Assembly (NCBI GenBank): GCA_002726235.1
Contig: PBSN01000008.1
Location: 1-64,000 of the forward strand
DNA: 64,000 nucleotides
From: Nitrospiraceae bacterium
GTDB taxonomy: Bacteria; Nitrospirota; Nitrospiria; Nitrospirales; UBA2166
Direction: 5' to 3'
Shown: one piece after another, positions 45,246-54,733 of the stretch
Layout of the letters: the number at the start of each line of letters is the position of its first letter
Position numbering within the stretch: the stretch's first letter is position 1
Program-made: the position numbers and the translations under genes
The notes under the pieces: generated by a model
Seen by the model: only the letters and a program-made list of their open reading frames with translations
What the model was told of the DNA's origin: nothing
Database searches by the model: none

Positions 45246-46979
45246 ATGGAATCACCACGTGCCATCCAGCGAAAGAATGGCCGCTTCACCTTTTCTATGG
45301 TGTGTGTTGTGGTTGGGTTTTGTGTGCTTGCGTTTCGTCTTGTTGAATTGCAAGTCGTTGATTCTCCAGATCTTGCTCGCGAGGCGAAAGACCAACACCG
45401 AAAAATCCACTTGATCGAGCCTGGCCGTGGTACCATCTATGATCGTCGAGAGACTGTCTTGGCAATCAATAGCGATGTGCCATCGATCTTTGGCGATCCC
45501 CCACAATGTCTTAATCCTCGCGAGACAGCAGGAACTGTCGCGGCAGTGTTAGGGCTTGATGCCGATCATGTCGAGCAGAAGCTCCGTAGCCCTAAGTCAT
45601 TTGTCTGGATTAAGCGCCGTATTGATGATCACGCGGTCGAGGCGTTACGTCACATGTCGCTAGATGGAATTGGGGTGATCAGGGAACGGCAACGCGTTTA
45701 TCCCAATGGCGCTCTGCTTTCACATGTTCTCGGTTTTGCTGGTATTGATGGATATGGCCTTGAGGGGCTTGAATGGAAGTATGACCGATCCCTGCGTGGA
45801 AAACGCGGTCAGCTACTGATGGATCACGATGCGGTAGGACAGCCAATATTTTCTGAAGTTTTAGCAGAGCAACTTCCAGCGGTCGGTCACGATATCGTCT
45901 TGACAATTGACATGGGTCTTCAGTACATGGCGGAAAGCGCATTGGATGAGGCGATCGAGTCAACGCAGGCGAAAGGTGGAAACGTCATTGTGATGGATCC
46001 GTTTACGGGGGCCATCTTGGCCATGACTGGTCGGCCGACATTTAACCCCAACGCCGTTAGACAGTATCAGCCTGAGCAGTGGCGCAACCGGGTGGTCACG
46101 GATCCATATGAACCTGGTTCAACGTTTAAGATTGTGGCGGCCGCAGCGGCGTTGAATGAAGAAATATTTCGTTCTGATGACCGTCTGTTTGCTGAAGATG
46201 GTCATTATGACGTCGGGGGAACTGTTGTCCATGATATTCACTCTCGAGGGTGGATGACGTTTTCAGAGGTTATTGAACACTCGAGTAATATTGGAGCGAT
46301 AAAAATTGCACAGCGAGTAGGGGAGGAGACGTTTTCCGACTATCTCCACGCCTTTGGATTTGGGGAGAAGACCGGTGTAGATCTTAGTGGCGAAAGTTCC
46401 GGTATTTTGCGGCCACGAGATCGATGGAGTGGTCGTTCATTGGCGTCACTCGCTATTGGACATGAAGTGGCGGTGACGCCGTTGCAATTGATCACTGCAG
46501 CGGCGGCTGTGGCCAATGGAGGATCTTTGATGCGGCCATATGTGGTTGCTGAAGTCAGGGATGGAGACGGATATACCGTAATGCGAACGGAACCACATGT
46601 TCGGAAGAAGGTAATCAGCATTCAAGCCGCTGCCGAACTGACTGAAATTCTCAGCCGTGTAGTATCTCAAGGCACGGCAGGGATGGCAGCATTGCCTTCC
46701 CACGCAGTCGCAGGGAAAACTGGCACGGCTCAAAAAGCTGATCGGAAGCATGGAGGATATCTTAAAGATCAATACATAAGTTCGTTCTTTGGCTTCTTTC
46801 CTGCACGGTTTCCTCAGCTCATCATTCTTGTGGTTATCGATGAGCCGAAGACGGAGTTCTGGGGAGGAAAAGTAGCCGCCCCGGTGTTTCGGAAAATTGC
46901 GGAGCAGGCTGTGCCCTATCTCAATATTTTGCCTGATGTTCCTGGACGTGACATCGCTGCGCTACTTGTCGCAAGCTAG
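45246..46979 (+). CDS. ftsI: peptidoglycan transpeptidase FtsI (PBP3)
   Basis: 577-residue class B penicillin-binding protein for septal cross-linking. One N-terminal transmembrane helix is at about 15-35, then the pedestal domain (EPGRGTIYDRR). In the transpeptidase domain the active-site S292 is in GSTFK, the SxN motif at 346-348 (SSN) and KTGTA at about 491. AGGAGG lies 6 nt before the ATG at 45246, preferred over GTG at 45240. No PASTA domains, in line with a Gram-negative enzyme. Confidence 0.96.
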   Translation: MESPRAIQRKNGRFTFSMVCVVVGFCVLAFRLVELQVVDSPDLAREAKDQHRKIHLIEPGRGTIYDRRETVLAINSDVPSIFGDPPQCLNPRETAGTVAAVLGLDADHVEQKLRSPKSFVWIKRRIDDHAVEALRHMSLDGIGVIRERQRVYPNGALLSHVLGFAGIDGYGLEGLEWKYDRSLRGKRGQLLMDHDAVGQPIFSEVLAEQLPAVGHDIVLTIDMGLQYMAESALDEAIESTQAKGGNVIVMDPFTGAILAMTGRPTFNPNAVRQYQPEQWRNRVVTDPYEPGSTFKIVAAAAALNEEIFRSDDRLFAEDGHYDVGGTVVHDIHSRGWMTFSEVIEHSSNIGAIKIAQRVGEETFSDYLHAFGFGEKTGVDLSGESSGILRPRDRWSGRSLASLAIGHEVAVTPLQLITAAAAVANGGSLMRPYVVAEVRDGDGYTVMRTEPHVRKKVISIQAAAELTEILSRVVSQGTAGMAALPSHAVAGKTGTAQKADRKHGGYLKDQYISSFFGFFPARFPQLIILVVIDEPKTEFWGGKVAAPVFRKIAEQAVPYLNILPDVPGRDIAALLVAS

Positions 46980-47008
46980 CAGGGTGAGTGTAATCACGGG
47001 TATTCTCG

Positions 47009-48520
47009 ATGAGGCTGAATGTGTTGCTTGATGGAGTTGAATCGTTGGTTGTATCTGGGTCAATGAATCCTGATATTAGGGCGATTTGTGATGATTCGAG
47101 AGATGTGCAGCCGGGAAGTCTCTTTGTGGCCATTAAGGGCCTGCAATCAGACGGAAATTGTTTTCTGGCCGATGCCGTTTCTGCTGGGGCGGCGGCGGTC
47201 GCAAGTGATAAGTGCTTAGAGAATTTTGGTGGAGAGTTTCCAGACATTGCTGCTGTGCAGGTACGTGACTCCCGACATGCGCTCGGAATTCTTGCGCGCA
47301 ATTTTTATCGTGATCCGTCATCAATGTTAATGATGTGCGGGATCACTGGGACTAATGGGAAAACGACTGTTGGGCATCTTGTCAAATCCATTCTCGAGGC
47401 GGCAGGGAGAAAGTCCGGGCTGATTGGAACCGTTGGGTATGAAATTGGAGATGAACGACTCACCGCGTCACATACAACTCCGAGTGCAGCGGTCTTGCAA
47501 GGTCTTCTTGGCCAAATGGTGCAGCGGGGCGTGACGGAGGCAGTCATCGAAGTGACGTCTCATGCGTTGGCGCTTTCGCGTACATCCGGTTGTTTGTTTG
47601 ACATCGTGGTGTTCACAAATGTGACACGAGATCACTTTGATTTTCACGGCGATATTGAAACCTACTTCAATGTCAAGCTGAGACTGTTTTCATCGGAGTT
47701 GCTAAAACCTGTCACGGATTTCTCGGCCGTTCGAGCGTTCATCAATCTGGATGACCCCTACGGCGAACGAGTGCGTAGTGCATGTAGTGTTTTGGCGTGG
47801 GGCTATGCGATCGACTGTCATGCAGATATACGCGCTGATGATATCGTTATCGCGTTTGAAGGAACTTCGTTTACCGCTCAGACTCCCATGGGCAGCTTTG
47901 AGGTTCAGTCGGCGCTGCTGGGACGCCACAATGTCTATAACATTCTGGCTGCAATTGGCGTAGGGTTGAGTCGAGGATGTTCTATTGAGTCTATCCAAGA
48001 AGGTATTGCGTCGTTGCGATGTGTGCCTGGGCGTTTTGAGAAAATTGATGAAGGTCAAGGGTACGGGGTGGTGGTTGACTATGCCCATACGGATGATGCA
48101 CTGGATAAACTTTTGAATACGGCGCGTTCTTTAACTGCGGGGCGCCTTATTACCGTTTTTGGTTGTGGGGGCGATCGGGATCAAGGAAAGCGGTCTGCAA
48201 TGGGAAAAACTGCATCCACGTTGAGTGATCTCCTGATCGTTACTTCTGACAACCCTCGAACCGAAGATCCAAATCAGATTATCCGTGATGTGATGGATGG
48301 AATTGCGTCTTCGGAAACCTCCTCTGCGTATGAGGTTATTCCGGATCGTAAAGAAGCCATTGTAACAGCCGTCCGGTCAGCCCGCCCGGGTGATTTGGTG
48401 GTCATCGCTGGTAAGGGACATGAAGCTTACCAAATTGTTGGAGATCGTCGGTTGCATTTTGACGATCGCTGTGTTGTGCGAGAAGCCATCGTGAGTGGCC
48501 ATGGCCAGCTTCACAGTTGA
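47009..48520 (+). CDS. murE: UDP-MurNAc-L-Ala-D-Glu:meso-diaminopimelate ligase MurE
   Basis: 503-residue ATP-dependent ligase adding the third residue of the stem peptide. The P-loop is GTNGKTT at about 113-119, the carbamylated-lysine region follows, and the substrate-selecting motif DNPR (in TSDNPRTEDP) predicts meso-diaminopimelate, not lysine. KGHEAYQ is the C-terminal family motif. The start ATG at 47009 lies 29 bp after ftsI. The end overlaps murF. Confidence 0.96.
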   Translation: MRLNVLLDGVESLVVSGSMNPDIRAICDDSRDVQPGSLFVAIKGLQSDGNCFLADAVSAGAAAVASDKCLENFGGEFPDIAAVQVRDSRHALGILARNFYRDPSSMLMMCGITGTNGKTTVGHLVKSILEAAGRKSGLIGTVGYEIGDERLTASHTTPSAAVLQGLLGQMVQRGVTEAVIEVTSHALALSRTSGCLFDIVVFTNVTRDHFDFHGDIETYFNVKLRLFSSELLKPVTDFSAVRAFINLDDPYGERVRSACSVLAWGYAIDCHADIRADDIVIAFEGTSFTAQTPMGSFEVQSALLGRHNVYNILAAIGVGLSRGCSIESIQEGIASLRCVPGRFEKIDEGQGYGVVVDYAHTDDALDKLLNTARSLTAGRLITVFGCGGDRDQGKRSAMGKTASTLSDLLIVTSDNPRTEDPNQIIRDVMDGIASSETSSAYEVIPDRKEAIVTAVRSARPGDLVVIAGKGHEAYQIVGDRRLHFDDRCVVREAIVSGHGQLHS

Positions 48521-49946
48521 GGAGTTATTGCTAGCAACGGGAGGACATCTGTTGTCCGGCTCAAGATCAAGACGATCATCTCGTCTGAGCATTGATAGTC
48601 GGACAGCAAAACACGGCGAGTTTTTTGTAGCGATTAAGGGGCAGCGATTTGATGGACATGCGTTTGTTCCGAGCGCACTAAAAAAAGGGGTAATGGGTGC
48701 ACTAGTGCATGGTGACTATAGACCATCACTTGCGAGATTGAGACAACGATCTGCCCCGGTCTTGATTGGTGTCGATGATCCCGTTCGTGCGTTTCAGGAT
48801 CTCGCCGGGTTTCATCGGAGGCGCTTCGATATTCCTGTGATTGCCGTTTCAGGAAGTAATGGAAAAACAACAACAACGCAGATGATTGGGAGCATATTGC
48901 AAGAAGAGTTTCGTCTTCTGCAGACCAAAGAAAATTTGAACAATCATATTGGAGTGCCGCTGACGTTGTTGCGCTTGACTCGCCGACACCAGGCTGCTGT
49001 CCTCGAGATGGGGATTAATCAGTTTGGCGAGCTAACACGGTTGTGCGGGATCGCACGGCCAATGATTGGCGTACTGACGAATATTGGTCGAGCACACTTA
49101 TCTGGACTCAAGCATCTTGATGGAGTGGCGCGTGCAAAGGGGGAGCTTGTGGCATCACTTCCCGCAGACGGGTCAATAATACTAAATGCAGATGATCCTT
49201 ACTTTCCGTTCTTGAGTTCCATGGCGAAGGGTCGTGTCTCTTCGTTTGGTTTTGCGCCACACGCCGATATTCACATCATCTGGACGCGCTCACATCGATC
49301 ACATCTATGGACCTTTGCTTTGCGTCGGCCTGGGTACCGGCGGCCGGTTGTAGTGCGACTCCCCGTTCCTGGCGGGCATAATATCGCCAACGCTGCTGCT
49401 GCGTCAGCCGTGGGTTTTGTAATGGGAGTGAAGCCAATGTCAATCCGCAATGGACTTGCGCGGTTTCGTCCCATGGCAATGCGAACAGAGATCGTGCAGT
49501 GGAATAATGTGAAGATTCTCAATGATGCCTACAATGCAAATCCTTCGTCAATGTACGTTGCATTGGAGGCGCTGAGTCATATGCCTGGAAGAGGGAAGCG
49601 TATTGCTGTACTCGGAGATATGTTGGAACTTGGTCGTGCAGCCAAAACCGCTCATGAGGAAATCGGAGCTTTGGTCGCCAATTTTGGTGTAGATCATCTT
49701 ATTGTTTGTGGCTCCATGGGGGTGCATGTGGCTGCTGGTGCGGTCAAAGCAGGGATGTGTCGCGATCATGTTGAGGTTACGCGTGATGGCCCAAACACAG
49801 GCTATCCGATGCTTATTGCTTGCCTTACCGCGTGTCTTTCCCCTGGTGATATGGTGTTGGTGAAAGGATCGCGAGCCATGCGCATGGAACGCATTGTCGA
49901 GTGTTGGAAACAACAGTTCCCAATGGCGCGTACGAAAGCGAGATAA
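48501..49946 (+). CDS. murF: UDP-MurNAc-tripeptide:D-Ala-D-Ala ligase MurF
   Basis: 481-residue Mur ligase completing the UDP-MurNAc pentapeptide. VSGSNGKTTT is the P-loop, ENLNNHIGVPLTLL and LNDAYNANPSSM are MurF-specific, and LGDMLELG follows. ATG at 48501 is preferred over GTG two codons upstream; both overlap murE (20 bp from the ATG). Confidence 0.96.
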   Translation: MASFTVEELLLATGGHLLSGSRSRRSSRLSIDSRTAKHGEFFVAIKGQRFDGHAFVPSALKKGVMGALVHGDYRPSLARLRQRSAPVLIGVDDPVRAFQDLAGFHRRRFDIPVIAVSGSNGKTTTTQMIGSILQEEFRLLQTKENLNNHIGVPLTLLRLTRRHQAAVLEMGINQFGELTRLCGIARPMIGVLTNIGRAHLSGLKHLDGVARAKGELVASLPADGSIILNADDPYFPFLSSMAKGRVSSFGFAPHADIHIIWTRSHRSHLWTFALRRPGYRRPVVVRLPVPGGHNIANAAAASAVGFVMGVKPMSIRNGLARFRPMAMRTEIVQWNNVKILNDAYNANPSSMYVALEALSHMPGRGKRIAVLGDMLELGRAAKTAHEEIGALVANFGVDHLIVCGSMGVHVAAGAVKAGMCRDHVEVTRDGPNTGYPMLIACLTACLSPGDMVLVKGSRAMRMERIVECWKQQFPMARTKAR

Positions 49947-49955
49947 TACGATCCC

Positions 49956-51032
49956 ATGTTCTACCTTTTTTTATATCCCTGGGCTGACGAAGTTCCCCTC
50001 TTCAATGTATTTCGTTATCTTAGTTTCCGAACCATCTACGCGGTGGTGACCGCTTTTGTGATCGCGTTCGCATTTGCGCCAATTTTGACGAGACGTCTAC
50101 AAAGGCTTGGATTTACGGAATCTATCCGAGACGATGGACCGGAACGCCACATTGTGAAAAGCGGGACTCCAACGATGGGAGGAATTCTTATTGTCGGGGC
50201 TGTTGTGTGCTCGACGCTTCTATGGGCGGACCTTCGCAATCCGTATATTTGGCTAGCATTATTTACCATGATTGGGTTTGGGGCTTTAGGAATCCTCGAT
50301 GATTATCGTAAAGGTGGTCAGAGAGCGAATCACGAACTTACTATTATGCCAAAGCTCATGATCCAACTTCTCCTTGCAAGTGTGATTGGGATCGCCCTGT
50401 ACTTCCTGCCTGCATATTCCACGTCGCTGAATGTCCCGTTTTTCAAAACGTTTTCTCCCGACCTTGGGTGGTTCTATATTCCGTTTGCCATACTCGTAAT
50501 TGTTGGGGCGTCAAACGCGGTGAACCTGACTGATGGATTAGATGGGCTGGCTATTGGACCTGTTATGGTTGCAACGGTTGCCTATACCATCGTGGTCTAT
50601 GTTTCTGGACACGTGGGTTTCGCAGAATATCTACTGATCCCCTATGTTGAAGGGTCAGGGGAGTTGGCCGTTTTTACTGGTGCCATGTTTGGGGCAAGTC
50701 TGGCATTCCTGTGGTTCAATACCTATCCCGCGTCAATCTTCATGGGTGACGCAGGGTCGTTACCTCTAGGATCTGCGCTTGGTCTCGTCGCCATCGTAAG
50801 CAAGCACGAACTCTTGTTAATGCTGGTTGGAGGTGTGTTTGTCATTGAAGCTGTTTCAGTCATCTTTCAAGTCGCATCGTATAAGGCAAGAGGGAAGCGA
50901 ATGTTTCTGATGGCGCCTCTCCATCATCACTTTGAATTAAAAGGATGGGAAGAGCCAAAGATCGTTATTCGCTTATGGATTATTGCGATATTCTTTGCAT
51001 TGTTGAGTTTAAGCACACTGAAACTTCGCTAG
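49956..51032 (+). CDS. mraY: phospho-N-acetylmuramoyl-pentapeptide transferase MraY
   Basis: 358-residue polytopic enzyme (about 10 helices) making lipid I on the inner membrane. The magnesium-binding aspartates are in LGILDDYRKG, NLTDGLDGLA and FMGDAGSLPLG; the HHHFE motif is in APLHHHFELKGW. Complete and of standard length. It starts 9 bp after murF and ends 7 bp before murD. Confidence 0.97.
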   Translation: MFYLFLYPWADEVPLFNVFRYLSFRTIYAVVTAFVIAFAFAPILTRRLQRLGFTESIRDDGPERHIVKSGTPTMGGILIVGAVVCSTLLWADLRNPYIWLALFTMIGFGALGILDDYRKGGQRANHELTIMPKLMIQLLLASVIGIALYFLPAYSTSLNVPFFKTFSPDLGWFYIPFAILVIVGASNAVNLTDGLDGLAIGPVMVATVAYTIVVYVSGHVGFAEYLLIPYVEGSGELAVFTGAMFGASLAFLWFNTYPASIFMGDAGSLPLGSALGLVAIVSKHELLLMLVGGVFVIEAVSVIFQVASYKARGKRMFLMAPLHHHFELKGWEEPKIVIRLWIIAIFFALLSLSTLKLR

Positions 51033-51039
51033 GCGAGAC

Positions 51040-52443
51040 ATGAAAACCGTTGTACCGAATGTTGAGTCAGAACTTAAGGGAAAGCACGTCACTGTGGTTG
51101 GCCTCGCGCGCAGTGGGCGTAAGGCAATTGAATTACTCACGTGGCTTGGTGCGCTTGTGACGGCCGTGGACGTGAAGCCTCGTTCCGCGATGGGAGAAAT
51201 CGTAGATCAGCTTGTGGACCAAGGGATCCCGGTCTACTTTGGAGGGGAGAATCACTCAGCACTTACTACTGCGGATCTTATTGTCATTAGTCCCGGAGTT
51301 CCTCTAGTAGAGAAATCGCTTGACGATGCGCGTCGCGCGGGGATTCCAATCATTGCTGAAATCGAACTCGCATTTCCGTATCTCCAAGGGCGGCTTGTCG
51401 GGGTGACCGGAACCAACGGAAAAAGTACGACCGTGACGATGGCGGGGACAATGTTGGAACAGGCGGGTATTTCAGTGCGGATGGGTGGAAACCTCGGAAC
51501 GCCTCTGTCTCAGATCGCATTGGATTGTTTGCGCGGAAACAACCAATCAGTCAAATATATTATTGCCGAACTTTCAAGTTTTCAACTTGAAGCAATCAAC
51601 ATGTTTGCCCCGTGGCTTGCGGTGGTTTTGAACATTACGAATGATCACATGGATCGATACTCGACGTTTGATGACTATGTCATGGCCAAGGCGAGAATAT
51701 TTCGGCGTCAAAGACAAGGGGATTACGGATTACTCAATCAAGATGATTCCGTTGTGAAAAAGTTGGCTTCCGTTGTCCTTTCCTCCCTAATGACGTTTAG
51801 TCACCGGCACGCTGTAGATTCTGGGATGTACGTTGAGCGAGGTTGGTTTATGTGGCGTATCAACAATCGCACGGTGGAGATCTGTCCTCTTTCCGAGTTG
51901 CGGCTTCAAGGAGCCCATAATGTTGATAATGCAATGGCCGCAGCGGCCATCGCATTGTTGTGTGGGTGCTCTGTGGACGTGGTTCGTCGGGTACTCCAAA
52001 CGTTCTCAGGACTTGAACATGCCTGCGAGTATGTGAGAGATCGTCATGGTGTCACCTTTATCAACGACTCCAAAGCGACAAATGTTGCCTCAACAATTGG
52101 AGCTCTCGAAAGTATTGGACGGCCGATTGTCTTGATCGCCGGAGGGCGTGACAAGGCTACTGATTTTTCTGAACTCGTACACGCTATTTCTCTGTACGTA
52201 AAATCGGTGATTCTGATTGGAGAATCTGGTCATAAGATTAAGGAAGCCCTTGAAGACGCTGATGTGAATGCGATTCCGATGTACTTCGAAGATTCATTGG
52301 AAATGGCGATTCAACTTGCAAGTCGTGAAGCTGATTCTGGTGATGTTGTGCTCTTTTCTCCAACATGCACCAGCTTTGACATGTTTCAGGATTATCAACA
52401 CCGTGGCAATCGATTCAAGGAGTGTGTTCATGCACTCTCGTGA
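51040..52443 (+). CDS. murD: UDP-MurNAc-L-alanine:D-glutamate ligase MurD
   Basis: 467-residue Mur ligase that adds D-glutamate. An N-terminal Rossmann-like domain (VVGLARSGRKAIELL) is followed by the P-loop VTGTNGKSTT, NITNDHMDRY, FINDSKATN and LIAGGRDK. Length is slightly above average. It overlaps ftsW by 14 bp. Confidence 0.96.
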   Translation: MKTVVPNVESELKGKHVTVVGLARSGRKAIELLTWLGALVTAVDVKPRSAMGEIVDQLVDQGIPVYFGGENHSALTTADLIVISPGVPLVEKSLDDARRAGIPIIAEIELAFPYLQGRLVGVTGTNGKSTTVTMAGTMLEQAGISVRMGGNLGTPLSQIALDCLRGNNQSVKYIIAELSSFQLEAINMFAPWLAVVLNITNDHMDRYSTFDDYVMAKARIFRRQRQGDYGLLNQDDSVVKKLASVVLSSLMTFSHRHAVDSGMYVERGWFMWRINNRTVEICPLSELRLQGAHNVDNAMAAAAIALLCGCSVDVVRRVLQTFSGLEHACEYVRDRHGVTFINDSKATNVASTIGALESIGRPIVLIAGGRDKATDFSELVHAISLYVKSVILIGESGHKIKEALEDADVNAIPMYFEDSLEMAIQLASREADSGDVVLFSPTCTSFDMFQDYQHRGNRFKECVHALS

Positions 52444-53605
52444 CGTTGAGGATCATCACGGGGTGCAGTCGCCGTTGTCGTGGTCGGCGTCATCAATGCG
52501 GCGTGACTCCTCAGGAGATCAGGTGCTCATTATCGTCACCCTACTGCTACTCGCCGTGGGAATTATGATGATGTACAGTTCAAGTGCTCTTCTTGCGCAA
52601 CGGACATATGACGATGCCGCGTTTTTTCTTAAGCGACAGTCAATGTGGATCGCTGTTGGGTTGATCCTGTTGTATGCCTTCTCTCGTTTTCAACACCAAT
52701 ATTGGAAAAATGTGATTGGGCCATTGCTAGGTGTCGGACTTGCCCTGCTTGCGGTTGTGCTGCTTTCGCCGCTTGGGGAGCCGATTAATGGTTCGCGTCG
52801 CTGGCTTCGACTGGGTGTGATGACAGTTCAACCCTCGGAATTTGTCAAGGTAATGCTGATTATTTATCTGGCGTGTTATCTCGCTGGGCGAGGAGAACGT
52901 ATCCGAAGCTTTGTTAGTGGGGCCCTTCCCGCAGTCCTCGTAGTCGGCGTATTTGTTGGCTTAATCGTGTGTGAGCCGGATCTTGGTACGGCAGTTGTTA
53001 TTCTAATCGTCACCGCTGGAATGCTTTTTATTGGCGGCGTTCCAGCCTGGCATCTTGCGGGATTGTCAACGGCTACGCTGGCCATGTGTGTGTATCGTGT
53101 TACGCAGACCGCCTATCAGCGACAGCGCGTATTGACATTTTTGAATCCAGGGGAGGACCCGCAGGGTTCTGGATATCAGACCATTCAGTCTATTCTTGCC
53201 ATCGGAAAAGGAGGTGTGTGGGGATCAGGATTAGGAGAATCAAGTCAAAAACGCCTCTTTCTTCCAGAACCTCATACCGATTTCATTTTTGCCGTTCTTT
53301 CCGAGGAGCTTGGGTTAATTGGAGGAATACTTCTCCTCGGGCTTTATGGGCTGCTGATCTGGAGAGGCTTTCGGATTTCGTGGAGGAGCTGGGGGAGCAA
53401 TGATCTCCTAGGGCACTACCTAGCGTACGGGATTGCGCTTCTGTTCGTGGTGCAGGTGTTAATCAATGTTGGTGTTGTATCCGGAATGCTTCCGGCAAAG
53501 GGATTGCCCCTTCCGTTATTGAGCTATGGGGGCTCTTCGATCGTCATGAACCTTGCCGCTATTGGAATACTGATCAGTATCTCGCGATCGCAGGAGCGTG
53601 TATGA
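52430..53605 (+). CDS. ftsW: septal peptidoglycan glycosyltransferase FtsW
   Basis: 391-residue SEDS-family polymerase with about 10 transmembrane helices, which works with FtsI at the septum. NGSRRWLRLGVMTVQPSEFVK, the catalytic-region EPDLGTA, HTDFIFAVLSEELG and LPLLSYGGSS are SEDS hallmarks. The frame is open far into murD, but the ATG at 52430 has AAGGAG at good spacing and gives a typical cytoplasmic N-terminus. It overlaps murG by ATGA. Confidence 0.96.
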   Translation: MHSRDVEDHHGVQSPLSWSASSMRRDSSGDQVLIIVTLLLLAVGIMMMYSSSALLAQRTYDDAAFFLKRQSMWIAVGLILLYAFSRFQHQYWKNVIGPLLGVGLALLAVVLLSPLGEPINGSRRWLRLGVMTVQPSEFVKVMLIIYLACYLAGRGERIRSFVSGALPAVLVVGVFVGLIVCEPDLGTAVVILIVTAGMLFIGGVPAWHLAGLSTATLAMCVYRVTQTAYQRQRVLTFLNPGEDPQGSGYQTIQSILAIGKGGVWGSGLGESSQKRLFLPEPHTDFIFAVLSEELGLIGGILLLGLYGLLIWRGFRISWRSWGSNDLLGHYLAYGIALLFVVQVLINVGVVSGMLPAKGLPLPLLSYGGSSIVMNLAAIGILISISRSQERV

Positions 53606-54708
53606 ACGTGTGCATTGCTGCAGGAGGCACTGGGGGCCATCTCTATCCCGGCATTGCGCTTGCACAAGAAATGATGCGTCAAGATGAAAAGAGCCAGATA
53701 CAATTTGTTGGTACGCCACGGGGACTTGAGGTACGTGTGTTGCCAGAGGTTGGGTTTGAATTGCGGTGCATTGCCGCGAGGGGGGTTATGGGAACATCCC
53801 CTATTAGGGCACTGGTTGCGCTTGCACAACTTCCATATGCGATAGGGCAATGTATTCGTCTTCTGCGGAAAAAGAAATCTGACTTGGTGATTGGCATTGG
53901 TGGGTATACCAGCCCGCCACTGTTTTTTGCAGCGCTTTACTTGGGGATTCCACGAGTGCTTGTTGAGCCTAACGTCATTCCAGGAATGGCAAACCGGGTA
54001 CTTTGCAGAATTGCCGATACTGTACTTCTGGCATTTGAAGAGACTAAGCGTTCTTTCCGGGGAGTTCCAACATACGTTGTCGGAGTGCCATTACGACGTG
54101 GGTTCAAACGATTTCAAGACACCAAAACGGTGGATAGATGGCATGGTGATCGACACACCATCTTGATATTTGGAGGGAGTCAAGGTTCACGAACACTCAA
54201 CCGGGTAGTCGTGCGTGCCGTATCATTCCTCAACACGAATCGAGCAGGTCTTCGCATTGTGCACCAGACGGGAGGGTCCGATTGCCTTTTTGTTCGCCAT
54301 GACTATGCGGAGAGACATCTTGACGCGACTGTTGTAACCTCGTTGGATGATATGGCCGCAGCTTATGCGGCGGCGGATGTTGTGATCAGTCGAGCTGGAG
54401 CAGGAACGATCGCGGAACTTACGGCGTGTGGAAAACCGGCTATTCTTATTCCGTTTCCTTCAGCCGCAGGTCAGCACCAGTTGCGCAACGCCGAGGTAAT
54501 GGTGAATGCCGGTGCCGCAGTATTGATAGAGGAAACTTGCTTAAGTGATCGATTACTTGCGGACACCATACAAACCCTTATCAGCGATACGGATCGCCTT
54601 GCAAGGATGGCGCGATGCAGTGCGGAGTTGGCCAAGCATGATGCGACAGAGCAGAGCGTCAAGTTTTGCAGAGAATTAGTCGAGCAACCGTCACGACGGG
54701 CTGTCTGA
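53602..54708 (+). CDS. murG: UDP-GlcNAc:lipid I N-acetylglucosaminyltransferase MurG
   Basis: 368-residue GT-B enzyme making lipid II on the cytoplasmic face. GGTGGHLYPGIALAQE is at 8-23, GIGGYTSPP in the N-domain, and the C-domain has GGSQGS, SRAGAGTIAELTACGKPAILIP and the following QHQLRNAE for UDP-GlcNAc. It overlaps ftsW by 4 bp. Confidence 0.97.
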   Translation: MNVCIAAGGTGGHLYPGIALAQEMMRQDEKSQIQFVGTPRGLEVRVLPEVGFELRCIAARGVMGTSPIRALVALAQLPYAIGQCIRLLRKKKSDLVIGIGGYTSPPLFFAALYLGIPRVLVEPNVIPGMANRVLCRIADTVLLAFEETKRSFRGVPTYVVGVPLRRGFKRFQDTKTVDRWHGDRHTILIFGGSQGSRTLNRVVVRAVSFLNTNRAGLRIVHQTGGSDCLFVRHDYAERHLDATVVTSLDDMAAAYAAADVVISRAGAGTIAELTACGKPAILIPFPSAAGQHQLRNAEVMVNAGAAVLIEETCLSDRLLADTIQTLISDTDRLARMARCSAELAKHDATEQSVKFCRELVEQPSRRAV

Positions 54709-54733
54709 TCTTATAACGCACATTGGATGGGTG